Origin: Pseudomonas floridensis | Lineage (GTDB): Bacteria; Pseudomonadota; Gammaproteobacteria; Pseudomonadales; Pseudomonadaceae | Assembly: GCF_002087235.1 (NCBI RefSeq) | Contig: NZ_MUIO01000097.1 | Coordinates: 1-43,081, forward strand | DNA: 43,081 nucleotides | Direction of reading: 5' to 3' | Part shown: piece by piece, positions 35,488-43,081 of the stretch | Layout of the letters: every line of letters starts with the position of its first letter | How positions within the stretch are numbered: the stretch's first letter is position 1 | Translations under genes and position numbers: made by a program | The notes under the pieces: generated by a model | Seen by the model: only the letters and a program-made list of their open reading frames with translations | Databases searched by the model: none | What the model was told of the DNA's origin: nothing

Positions 35488-38129
35488 CAGCGTTTCACCA
35501 ATCCAGTCAGGCCGCCCGCAATCAGGGCGGCAGTGTCAGCCAAGGCCACGAGCGGATCGAGTCCGGCGGGCACGGCCATATAACGAGGTTCCCAATCAGG
35601 CTGGAACTTGTCCTTGAAGCGGCGCAGACCCTGGAAGTTGTAGAGCTGCTCGCCGCGGCGGAAGATCATTGATCCCAGACGTTGGGTCAGTGGCGCACCG
35701 CGTCGCGGTTGCAGGCCCGACAGGGGCACCATGCCCAGGCTGAAGCGTGCGTAGCCCTGGGCTTTATAGTGCTGAATCAGGCCCACCATCATGAATTCCA
35801 TGGTCAACTTGGGCGCGTCAGGGTGTGAACGCATCAGGTCCAGACTGGCCAACTGGTGACTGTCGGTTTCCAGAAGGTTGGAAAACGCGACTGGTTTGCC
35901 CTGGAAGTGAACGATGGCGATACGGAAGTACTTGAGGTAATCGGGGTTGAAGCGGCCCAGCGAAAAGCCTTTCTCGCGCACGTTCTTGCCAGTCAGCCAG
36001 GCGTCGGAGATTGCCCTCAGCTCATCGATTGGCGCTTGGCCCGGCTCGTAGATCTCCAGTGAAAGACCGTCCCGGCCCCCGCGATTCCACGTATAGCGCA
36101 GGTCCTTCATCTCTTTGCCTTTGGCATCGATGTCGAAGGTCAGCAGGTTGACGCGTGCTTCTTCGCCCAACTTGATGGCGGTCAGCCCGATGTCCATGTA
36201 GAACGGCAGGTTTTCGGCGCGCACCTGGTAGAACACGGGCCGTGCATGGTGCACGTCGCACAGGTCACGGAATTGCCAGATCAACTCGGCACGCTGTTGC
36301 GTCGGGCCGATCGGGTCATAAAGTGCCACAAGACTGCGACCGCGATGCGAGTACATCAGGAACGCATTGCCCGCTGGGTGAAACAGGATTGCCTTGTCAC
36401 CGGTCAGCACCAGGCCTCCATCAGGCTGATTGGAGGCTTTGAGAATCGCGGCGGCTTTATCCAGGTCAGTGGCGTCGGGCAGCTTGATCACCGGCCGTGC
36501 CGTGCGCAGCAGCCAGGTTAGCGAGACCACCACCAGCAGAACGGCACTGCCCAGTGCCGACCGAAGACCGCGCGGTGCATCGGCATCCAGGGTGAATTGC
36601 CACCACAGCTGATGGCTGTAAGGCACGTCCTGGTAAGCGAACAGCAACAGCCAGATCGACGCGCCGACCACACAAACGCTGGCGATCAGATAGAGCGGCG
36701 AGAAGGGCACTTCGAACAGTCGGCTCGGGCGATAGAACGAGCGGCGGAAGGTCATCAGCAAGACGGCGGTGAGCAGCAGAAGGCTGGCTTCCTCCCAGTC
36801 AAAGCCTTTCAGCATCGACAGCACCGCTCCCACCACGAGCAGAATCACCGTCAGTATCCATGCAGCGGACAATCGCCGGCGCAGACCTTGAGCGAGCAGC
36901 AGGCACAGAACGCCCACCAGACTGGCCCCGAAGTGCGACGCGTCGATCAGGCGATGGGGGATCATGAAGCCGACGTTTTCCAGTCGGGTATCGATTTCAG
37001 GGGTGGCACCAGAGAAGAGCAGCACCACCCCCGACAAGAAAACCAGGAGTGCCAGGATCGGTGCCGCCAGCCCTGACGCAACACGCATCGCCTGTCGGGT
37101 CGGAAGCAATCGCTGTGCTTCAGTGAACAGCAGCGTCAGGCACGCCAGCAACAGCGGCAGCACCACGTAGATCAGGCGGTACAGCAGCAGCGCAGCGGCC
37201 AGTGGTGCAGCGCCCAGCTCATTGGCGAAGGCGGCCAGCAGGATCGCTTCGAAAACCCCGACGCCGCCCGGCACATGGCTGAGTACGCCTGCGGCCAGTG
37301 CCAACAGGTAAATCAGCATGAACGCGCCCAGCGGCGGCGCGTGAGGCAGCAGCATATAAAGCACGAGAGCGGCCGCGGCGACGTCCAGAGCCGTGATCAC
37401 CAATTGGATCAGTGTCAGGCGCAGGTTTGGCAGGCGCAAGGTGCGGCGACCGAGGCGCACCAGAATATTGTGGGGAATGTCCTGCTCCGGCAGGCGGCGG
37501 CGGTAGACGGCGACGGCCAGCAAAATACTGCCGACCAGCACTGCTGTCGCGACCACGGCGAGGACCTCGACCGGAAGTTTGAGGGCCAGCGATGCGCCGG
37601 ACAGGTTGCTCAAGGTCGCCAGTGCGGCGAGCGGTGGTAAGGCGCAGCCCAGCGAAAGGCTGGCGAACACTGTCATGCGGGCAATTTCAATCGCGCCGAT
37701 GCCATGCCGGGAATACAGGCGATAGCGCACCGATCCGCCGGACAGCATCGACAGCCCGACCGCATTGCCGATGGCAAACGAGGTAAAGCCACCGAGAATG
37801 AGCGTTTTGGTCGGCAGGTCGACGTTTGCATAGCGACTGGCAGACAACTCGTAACCCATCAGGATCACATAGCCGATGATCGCTGCCAGCAGTGCGCCGC
37901 CCAGAGAGGGCAGGGGCACTGCAAACAGCGCGTCATGCAGCGCATACCAGTCCATCTCGATCAGCATGTGCCGACAGGCGATAAGCGCCAGTCCGAACAG
38001 CAGCAGCATGACGGCCAGTCCGATGGGCTGACGGTACTTGCTCAGCAACTCGCGCCAGCTCAGGCGTGCGGGTTTGCCAGGTTGATCGGCATTTACTGCT
38101 TCATTGGAATCTGACGTGTTGTCGCGCAT
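35487..38129 (-). CDS. mprF: Aminoacyl-phosphatidylglycerol synthase/flippase MprF
   Basis: Transfers an amino acid from aminoacyl-tRNA to phosphatidylglycerol and flips the product, lowering membrane negative charge and giving tolerance to cationic peptides, acid and some antibiotics. In P. aeruginosa the homologue makes alanyl-PG; the amino acid here is not certain. The 880 residues comprise a polytopic N-terminal half (about 14 helices) and a C-terminal DUF2156/GNAT-like synthase domain from about residue 540 (FHPAGNAFLMYSHRGRSLVALYDPIG, RFSLGMVPLSGL). ATG 38129 follows GGAG. The long upstream region has a repeat resembling a response-regulator site. Confidence 0.93.
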   Translation of the reverse strand: MRDNTSDSNEAVNADQPGKPARLSWRELLSKYRQPIGLAVMLLLFGLALIACRHMLIEMDWYALHDALFAVPLPSLGGALLAAIIGYVILMGYELSASRYANVDLPTKTLILGGFTSFAIGNAVGLSMLSGGSVRYRLYSRHGIGAIEIARMTVFASLSLGCALPPLAALATLSNLSGASLALKLPVEVLAVVATAVLVGSILLAVAVYRRRLPEQDIPHNILVRLGRRTLRLPNLRLTLIQLVITALDVAAAALVLYMLLPHAPPLGAFMLIYLLALAAGVLSHVPGGVGVFEAILLAAFANELGAAPLAAALLLYRLIYVVLPLLLACLTLLFTEAQRLLPTRQAMRVASGLAAPILALLVFLSGVVLLFSGATPEIDTRLENVGFMIPHRLIDASHFGASLVGVLCLLLAQGLRRRLSAAWILTVILLVVGAVLSMLKGFDWEEASLLLLTAVLLMTFRRSFYRPSRLFEVPFSPLYLIASVCVVGASIWLLLFAYQDVPYSHQLWWQFTLDADAPRGLRSALGSAVLLVVVSLTWLLRTARPVIKLPDATDLDKAAAILKASNQPDGGLVLTGDKAILFHPAGNAFLMYSHRGRSLVALYDPIGPTQQRAELIWQFRDLCDVHHARPVFYQVRAENLPFYMDIGLTAIKLGEEARVNLLTFDIDAKGKEMKDLRYTWNRGGRDGLSLEIYEPGQAPIDELRAISDAWLTGKNVREKGFSLGRFNPDYLKYFRIAIVHFQGKPVAFSNLLETDSHQLASLDLMRSHPDAPKLTMEFMMVGLIQHYKAQGYARFSLGMVPLSGLQPRRGAPLTQRLGSMIFRRGEQLYNFQGLRRFKDKFQPDWEPRYMAVPAGLDPLVALADTAALIAGGLTGLVKR

Positions 38130-38262
38130 CAATCACTCCTTGGATCGTGCGCGACAGGATGGAGGTATACAGCCAAGTTACCAATCCCTACGCAAAAAAT
38201 ATTTCAGGATGTTAGCGCGTCAACGCCTAACGAGCGAATAGCGAATAGACCGGGTCGCCGCT

Positions 38263-38290
38263 GTTCAGCCGTGATTCAGGTCTGATTCAG
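38263..38290 (-). promoter_or_regulatory. Three direct repeats with 11-bp period, PhoP-box-like
   Basis: On the plus strand: GTTCAG (38263-38268), ATTCAG (38274-38279) and ATTCAG (38285-38290), each separated by five bases. The core TTCAG recurs exactly every 11 bp. Direct hexamers with N5 are typical of OmpR/PhoB-family regulators, and the sequence resembles the (G/T)TTCAG-type PhoP box of pseudomonads as I recall it. It lies about 134 bases before the mprF start. Confidence 0.5.
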
Positions 38291-38442
38291 CTTAGCTATA
38301 AGCCTATCGGCAGGATGTGAAAAAACTGTCGCAAATGAAAACATTGCGTGACGGCAGTGATGATAGGGCTTCAGCGCCTGGATCAAATAGTCTTTTTTGT
38401 CAGACAGTTACGGGTGATGCGAGAGGATTTTTCATCAGGCAC

Positions 38443-38474
38443 AAAAAAGGCCGCTCTTTCGAGCAGCCTTTCTT
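38443..38474 (-). terminator. Terminator of the first initiator tRNA gene
   Basis: On the minus strand, downstream of the tRNA, a stem AAAAGGC-C-GCTC / GAGC-A-GCCTTT with a TTTC loop ends in a T-run. Confidence 0.85.
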
Positions 38475-38480
38475 GATGTT

Positions 38481-38557
<77 letters not shown>

Positions 38558-38701
38558 TCTGTGTGGCGGCATTCTACAGCCGAACACCAAAGTGTCAAGT
38601 CTTAATGCTGGAAATCTGAAAATAACTCTGATCCGCAGGCTGTTCGGCAATAAGCGTTTGCCTGCGGTTGAGGCGTGAACAGAGGTTTTATCGACGCGCA
38701 C

Positions 38702-38733
38702 AAAAAAGGCCACTCTTTCGAGTAGCCTTTTTT
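38702..38733 (-). terminator. Terminator of the second initiator tRNA gene
   Basis: Same architecture as the terminator of the first copy, but with ACTC/GAGT in place of GCTC/GAGC: a compensatory base-pair change that keeps the stem. A long T-run follows on the minus strand. Confidence 0.88.
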
Positions 38734-38739
38734 GATGTT

Positions 38740-38816
<77 letters not shown>

Positions 38817-39077
38817 TCTGTGTGGCGGCATTCTACAGAGAGTTGGCGGGCTGTCAACGTTTAGTTTTGAAAAACTGCTTTTCCTTCAAATGGTTAGCGA
38901 GACGAAACGCAGGGGAGAATGACTGTTGACGCCCGTTCTATGGGGCTTTCAGCACTATTGGCATGGCTAAAAAGCCATCTGGGTTGCCATTTCATCGCCC
39001 ATCTTCAGGACGGACGTGTCACGAATTGATAGCAGTGAGATACTGCGCGGCCATGGATATCAAAATCTCATCAGGTC

Positions 39078-40139
39078 ATGACGCAGCGCAAAATCATCCA
39101 CATCGACTGTGACTGCTTTTATGCAGCCATCGAAATGCGCGACGACCCCAGTCTTGCCGCCAAGCCACTGGCGGTAGGGGGCTCGGCGGAGCGGCGAGGG
39201 GTGATTGCGACCTGCAATTACGAAGCACGCGCTTACGGTGTGCGTTCTGCGATGTCTTCCCGTCATGCTCTCAAGCTCTGTCCGGACCTGACCATCGTCA
39301 AGCCGCGCATGGATGCCTATAAGGAAGCGTCGCGGGAAATCCAGACCATCTTTCGCGATTACACCGACCTGATCGAGCCCCTGTCCCTGGACGAGGCTTT
39401 TCTGGACGTGTCCGACGCGAGCCACTTCTCGGGCAGTGCGACACGTATCGCTCAGGATATCCGGCGCAGGGTGTCGAATCAGTTGCACATCACCGTCTCA
39501 GCAGGCGTGGCACCCAACAAGTTTCTGGCCAAGATCGCCAGTGACTGGAAAAAGCCCAACGGACTGTTTGTGATTACGCCCGATCAGGTCGAGGATTTCG
39601 TTGCTTCGCTGCCCGTCAACAAGCTGCATGGAGTAGGCAAGGTCACCGCTGACAAACTGGGGCGGCTGGGTATCGTTGACTGCGCGGATCTTCGCAGCCG
39701 GAACAAGCTTGCGCTGGTCCGCGAGTTCGGCAGTTTCGGCGAGCGGCTCTGGAGTCTTGCCCACGGCATCGACGACAGGCCTGTGGAGAATGACAGCCGA
39801 CGGCAATCGGTCAGTGTGGAAAACACCTACGACAAGGATTTGCCTGATCTCGCCAGCTGCCTTGAAAAGCTGCCGGCCTTGCTGGAGACACTGAGCAACC
39901 GAATGGCACGCATGGAAGGCCAGTACCGCCCCGGCAAACCGTTCGTCAAAGTCAAATTCCATGATTTCACGCAGACCACGCTGGAGCAGACCGGTGCGGG
40001 CAGAGACCTGGGCAGCTATGAGCAACTGCTGTCGCAAGCCTTCGCGCGGGGAGGGAAGCCGGTTCGGCTGTTAGGCGTGGGTGTGCGGTTGCACGACTTG
40101 CGCGCCGCGCATGAGCAGCTTGAGCTGTTCGCACGCTGA
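39078..40139 (+). CDS. dinB: DNA polymerase IV
   Basis: A Y-family translesion polymerase. The 353 residues carry the metal-binding residues D10 in IDCDCFYAAIEM and D105/E106 in SLDEAFLD. The YEARAYGVRS finger motif, the helix-hairpin-helix KLHGVGKVTADKLGRLG and the C-terminal little-finger domain are all present. It ends in QLELF, a beta-clamp-binding type motif. I see no exact LexA box in the 260 bases upstream, which otherwise hold no gene. Confidence 0.97.
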   Translation: MTQRKIIHIDCDCFYAAIEMRDDPSLAAKPLAVGGSAERRGVIATCNYEARAYGVRSAMSSRHALKLCPDLTIVKPRMDAYKEASREIQTIFRDYTDLIEPLSLDEAFLDVSDASHFSGSATRIAQDIRRRVSNQLHITVSAGVAPNKFLAKIASDWKKPNGLFVITPDQVEDFVASLPVNKLHGVGKVTADKLGRLGIVDCADLRSRNKLALVREFGSFGERLWSLAHGIDDRPVENDSRRQSVSVENTYDKDLPDLASCLEKLPALLETLSNRMARMEGQYRPGKPFVKVKFHDFTQTTLEQTGAGRDLGSYEQLLSQAFARGGKPVRLLGVGVRLHDLRAAHEQLELFAR

Positions 40140-40184
40140 CAGTCGGCAATCCTGAGGCTCCGCGCAAGCACGGAGCCTCAGGAC

Positions 40185-41141
40185 TCAAGGTGCTTCGGCC
40201 GGGACTGCAACCAGGCGGCCGGCGTCCTTGGCGAGTGACTTCAGAAACTCGTTCTGCAGTTGCGGATCGTTGCGGGTCAGCTCGATGAGGCTTTGTTCAA
40301 GCTCGCTGGCCTCTTCTTCAAGACCCAGGTCCGACAAACGCTTGACCCGATGCACCCACTGGCTCACTTCGTCATCTTCCAGATCGTCGTAGATCAATGC
40401 GTGGGCCTCCAGAAGTTTGCCACGCAGCGAGTGGCTGATGGGCAGGCTGGCGTTGGCGTGAGCATTATCCTGCTCGTCTTCTACATTTATATAGAGACGC
40501 GTGACGCGACTCAGGTCCTGCTCGGCAAACGGGCTGTCCAGCAGGTTCAGGCGCAGCACGCCGTTGCGGTCGGTGGCCATCTCATGGGTTTCATTGCCAG
40601 CCTTGACCATCACCGAGCGCTCGTTCCAGGGCAGGGTCGAGTTCTCGATGCGTTTGTCCTTCTGGACTTCATCGATGCCGGCCAGGTTCTGCTGGGCGCG
40701 ACCGTGGGACGGGGCGTTCATGAACGGGTTCAGTCCGGCGACTCCGTAGCTGATCCAGTCCTTGGTCACGCTCTCGGGCAGACTGCCCAGCGCGAATACG
40801 TTGACCACGTTGGCACCCACGCCAGCCACGACCGCGACGGCACCCAGCGGAATCTCATAGATTTCCCGCCAGGGTTGATAAGGGGTGTAGCGATCATAAT
40901 GACGCGTTACTTCGAAGTCGGTGACTTCGAACGATTTGTGCTCGTGAATGCGCACACGACGTTGGGGCAATTCCAGCGTCTTGGGCTCGCCGATATCGAC
41001 CTGCAGCGTATGCTCGAGCAGTTTTCGCTCGACGCGTTCTTCGTGCTCGCTGCGCTGCGACAACTGATTGGCGCAGCCGCCGACGAGGAAGGTGCCGCAG
41101 AGAACGGCGCTGCCGAGGCTTAAGGTGCTTCGTTTGAGCAT
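40185..41141 (-). CDS. Predicted outer-membrane or envelope lipoprotein, unknown function
   Basis: A 318-residue protein with a signal peptide ending in the lipobox LVGGC (Cys23). The following residue is Ala, so an outer-membrane location is likely. Residues about 99-121 (LGAVAVVAGVGANVVNVFALG) are hydrophobic and glycine-rich, possibly a second membrane-associated segment. The C-terminal third is acidic and helical (DLEDDEVSQWVHRVKRLSDL). I do not recognise a named family; similar proteins occur next to proS in other pseudomonads, as far as I recall. It may share a transcript with proS, which ends 68 bases upstream. Confidence 0.8.
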   Translation of the reverse strand: MLKRSTLSLGSAVLCGTFLVGGCANQLSQRSEHEERVERKLLEHTLQVDIGEPKTLELPQRRVRIHEHKSFEVTDFEVTRHYDRYTPYQPWREIYEIPLGAVAVVAGVGANVVNVFALGSLPESVTKDWISYGVAGLNPFMNAPSHGRAQQNLAGIDEVQKDKRIENSTLPWNERSVMVKAGNETHEMATDRNGVLRLNLLDSPFAEQDLSRVTRLYINVEDEQDNAHANASLPISHSLRGKLLEAHALIYDDLEDDEVSQWVHRVKRLSDLGLEEEASELEQSLIELTRNDPQLQNEFLKSLAKDAGRLVAVPAEAP

Positions 41142-41209
41142 GGGATCTCTTGATGCGGATGGGGCAGGTGATGAGTAACGCGCCGACGCAGGTCGGCGCG
41201 CCTTCCGAC

Positions 41210-42925
41210 TCAGCGTTTCACGCGGCCCTGGATGAACGACAGCACGTCAGCGACCGCAATGGCTTGCGGTTGCGACTCGGTACGGCTCTTGTATTCCAGA
41301 TTCCCTTCGGCCAGGCCGCGGTCGCTGACAACGATGCGATGCGGGATACCGATTAATTCCATGTCGGCAAACTTGATGCCGGGGCTGGTTTTCTTGTCGC
41401 GGTCGTCGAGCAGCACTTCAAAACCGGCGGCTTTCAGATCGGCGTACAGTTTGTCTGTGGCTTCACGCACGGCGTCGGTTTCATAGCGCAGCGGTATCAG
41501 GGCGATCTGGAACGGTGCCAGGGTGTCGTTCCAGATGATGCCGTTTTCGTCGCTGTTCTGCTCGATGGCTGCGGCGACGACGCGGGATACGCCAATGCCG
41601 TAGCAACCCATCGACAGGTTCACCGGCTTGCCGTTCTCGCCCAGCACCTGGCACTTCATCGCTTCGCTGTATTTGGTGCCCAACTGGAAGATATGGCCGA
41701 CTTCGATGCCGCGTTTGATTTCCAGCGTGCCTTTGCCATCCGGGCTTGGGTCGCCTGCAACGACATTGCGCAGGTCGGCGACGGTCGGAACCGGCAGATC
41801 GCGCTCCCAGTTGACCCCAAAGTAATGCTTGTCGTCGATATTGGCGCCGACACTGAAGTCGCTCATCAGTTCGACCGAGCGATCGATGACGCATGGCAGT
41901 GGCAGATTGAGCGGGCCCAGAGAACCTGCGCCTGCGCCAATGGCGTCACGCAGTTCGGCTTCGGACGCCATGACCAGTGGACTTGCGACCTGCTCGAGTT
42001 TGCTGGCCTTGATCTCGTTGAGATCATGATCGCCACGAATGATCAGCGCTATCAGCTTGCCTTCTTCCGCCGCATGCACCACCAGTGTCTTGACGGTTTT
42101 TTCGATTGGCAGGTTGAAGCCTTCGACCAGTTGCGCAATGGTCTTGGCGTTCGGCGTGTCCACCAGGCGAAGCTCTTCTGTAGCGGCAGGGCGGGAGGTC
42201 TCGCGCGGCACCGCTTCGGCTTTCTCGATGTTGGCGGCGTAGTCGGAGCCGTCGCTGAACACGATGTCGTCTTCGCCGGATTCGGCCAGCACGTGGAATT
42301 CGTGTGAACCTGCGCCGCCGATCGAGCCGTTGTCAGCTTCGACAGGACGGAACTTCAGGCCCAGGCGCGTAAAGATGTTGCTGTACGCCTGGTGCATGCG
42401 GTCGTAGGTTTCCTGCAGCGACGCATGATCGGCATGAAAGGAATAGGCGTCTTTCATGACGAACTCGCGGCCACGCATCAGGCCGAAACGCGGACGGATC
42501 TCGTCGCGGAATTTGGTCTGGATCTGGTACATGTTGATCGGCAACTGCTTGTAGCTATTCAGCTCGTTGCGCGCCAGATCAGTGATGACCTCTTCATGGG
42601 TCGGGCCCAGGCAGAAGTCACGATTGTGGCGGTCCACCAGACGCATCAGCTCCGGGCCGTACTGTACCCAGCGGCCGGATTCCTGCCACAGTTCCGCAGG
42701 CTGGATACCAGGCATGAGAATTTCAAGCGCGCCGGCGGCGTCCATTTCTTCGCGGACGATGGCTTCTACTTTACGCAGCACGCGCAGGCCCATCGGCAGC
42801 CAGGTGTAAAGGCCTGAGGCCAGCTTGCGGATCATGCCGGCACGCAGCATCAGCTGATGGCTGACCACGACCGCGTCGGAAGGGGTTTCTTTCTGTGTGG
42901 CGAGCAAAAATTGACTGGTGCGCAT
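41210..42925 (-). CDS. proS: Prolyl-tRNA synthetase
   Basis: A class II aminoacyl-tRNA synthetase charging tRNA-Pro. The 571-residue bacterial-type enzyme has the catalytic core motif 1/2 region (RKVEAIVREEMDAAGALEILMP, RDEIRPRFGLMRGREFVMKDAYSF), a central YbaK-like insertion for editing of Ala-tRNA-Pro (about 225-400), motif 3 (GCYGIGVSRVVAAAIEQ) and the C-terminal anticodon-binding domain. The remaining 150 bases of the window beyond its start hold no complete gene. Confidence 0.98.
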   Translation of the reverse strand: MRTSQFLLATQKETPSDAVVVSHQLMLRAGMIRKLASGLYTWLPMGLRVLRKVEAIVREEMDAAGALEILMPGIQPAELWQESGRWVQYGPELMRLVDRHNRDFCLGPTHEEVITDLARNELNSYKQLPINMYQIQTKFRDEIRPRFGLMRGREFVMKDAYSFHADHASLQETYDRMHQAYSNIFTRLGLKFRPVEADNGSIGGAGSHEFHVLAESGEDDIVFSDGSDYAANIEKAEAVPRETSRPAATEELRLVDTPNAKTIAQLVEGFNLPIEKTVKTLVVHAAEEGKLIALIIRGDHDLNEIKASKLEQVASPLVMASEAELRDAIGAGAGSLGPLNLPLPCVIDRSVELMSDFSVGANIDDKHYFGVNWERDLPVPTVADLRNVVAGDPSPDGKGTLEIKRGIEVGHIFQLGTKYSEAMKCQVLGENGKPVNLSMGCYGIGVSRVVAAAIEQNSDENGIIWNDTLAPFQIALIPLRYETDAVREATDKLYADLKAAGFEVLLDDRDKKTSPGIKFADMELIGIPHRIVVSDRGLAEGNLEYKSRTESQPQAIAVADVLSFIQGRVKR

Positions 42926-43081
42926 GGTTGGCCGTTGTCGGTTGCTGAGACTGGAAATGACTCGCGATTGTACGGTGATGTGCCGGTCGCGTACAGGGCG
43001 GGACGGGCGGTGCGGTTGTGCGCAAGTGCGTTCGAGGGGGGCAATACAGAAAGCCCGGCATGTGCCGTAATGCTGTTCACT

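Larger units (their letters stand above)
38130..38480. other. 351-base upstream region of mprF
   Basis: No gene is visible between mprF and the first tRNA gene. The region contains the tandem duplication GCGAATA (38234-38247), the three-fold TTCAG repeat (38263-38290) and, at its far end, the terminator of the first tRNA. The mprF promoter must lie here; a TCTATT at 38243-38248 (minus strand), 14 bases past the repeat, is a possible -10. Confidence 0.5.

Noticed and set aside
38817..39077. LexA box before dinB
   Set aside because: No CTGT-N8-ACAG match is present. A CTGT near 38931 has no partner at the right distance.

Overview
The window is a stretch of chromosome from a Pseudomonas, most likely of the P. 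syringae group. Gene content and order are typical of the genus: pyrG-kdsA-eno-ftsB-ispD, ispF-truD-surE-pcm-nlpD-rpoS, the sRNA gene rsmZ beside rpoS and fdxA, mutS, and cinA-recA-recX. A broken type III effector gene of the HopA1 family between rimO and kup points to the plant-associated P. syringae complex. These assignments come from recognising protein and motif sequences, not from a database search.

Layout. 1-6347 (+): 3' part of tilS, then pyrG, kdsA, eno, ftsB and ispD (tRNA modification, CTP, Kdo, glycolysis, division, isoprenoid precursors). 6360-9379: a glutathione-dependent formaldehyde detoxification cluster (divergent LysR regulator gfnR, adhC, fghA). 9478-14604 (+): ispF, truD, surE and pcm are tightly packed or overlapping, followed by nlpD and rpoS; a PsrA-type operator inside nlpD marks the probable main rpoS promoter. 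14730-15047 (+): GacA box, promoter and RsmZ sRNA. 15117-18266 (-): fdxA and mutS. 18527-20871 (+): a 43-codon phage-like ORF, cinA (pncC), LexA box, recA and recX. 20874-22758 (-): a LOG-family protein and a DUF4146 secreted protein. 22980-25022 (+): a DTW-domain tRNA enzyme, erdR and dgkA. 25038-26867: the divergent finR/fpr redox pair. 26878-30859 (-): trmO, a DUF1456 protein, a degenerate S4/pseudouridine-synthase-like protein, a YjaB-like acetyltransferase and rimO. 31144-31876 (-): hopA1 pseudogene. 32159-34054 (+): kup. 34141-38129 (-): mprF plus a virJ-like gene, an aminoacyl-phosphatidylglycerol synthase/hydrolase pair. 38481-38816 (-): two initiator tRNA genes. 39078-42925: dinB (+), a lipoprotein gene (-) and proS (-).

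Most of the window is ordinary core genome, and I see no large undescribed system. The most informative non-routine elements are: the hopA1 pseudogene, with two single-base deletions and a stop codon; the regulatory cluster around rpoS/rsmZ; a three-fold 11-bp-period TTCAG repeat upstream of mprF; a pseudouridine-synthase homologue lacking the catalytic aspartate; the small ORF in the mutS-cinA prophage hotspot; and two places where an intrinsic terminator occupies another gene's start or end (ispF, trmO).
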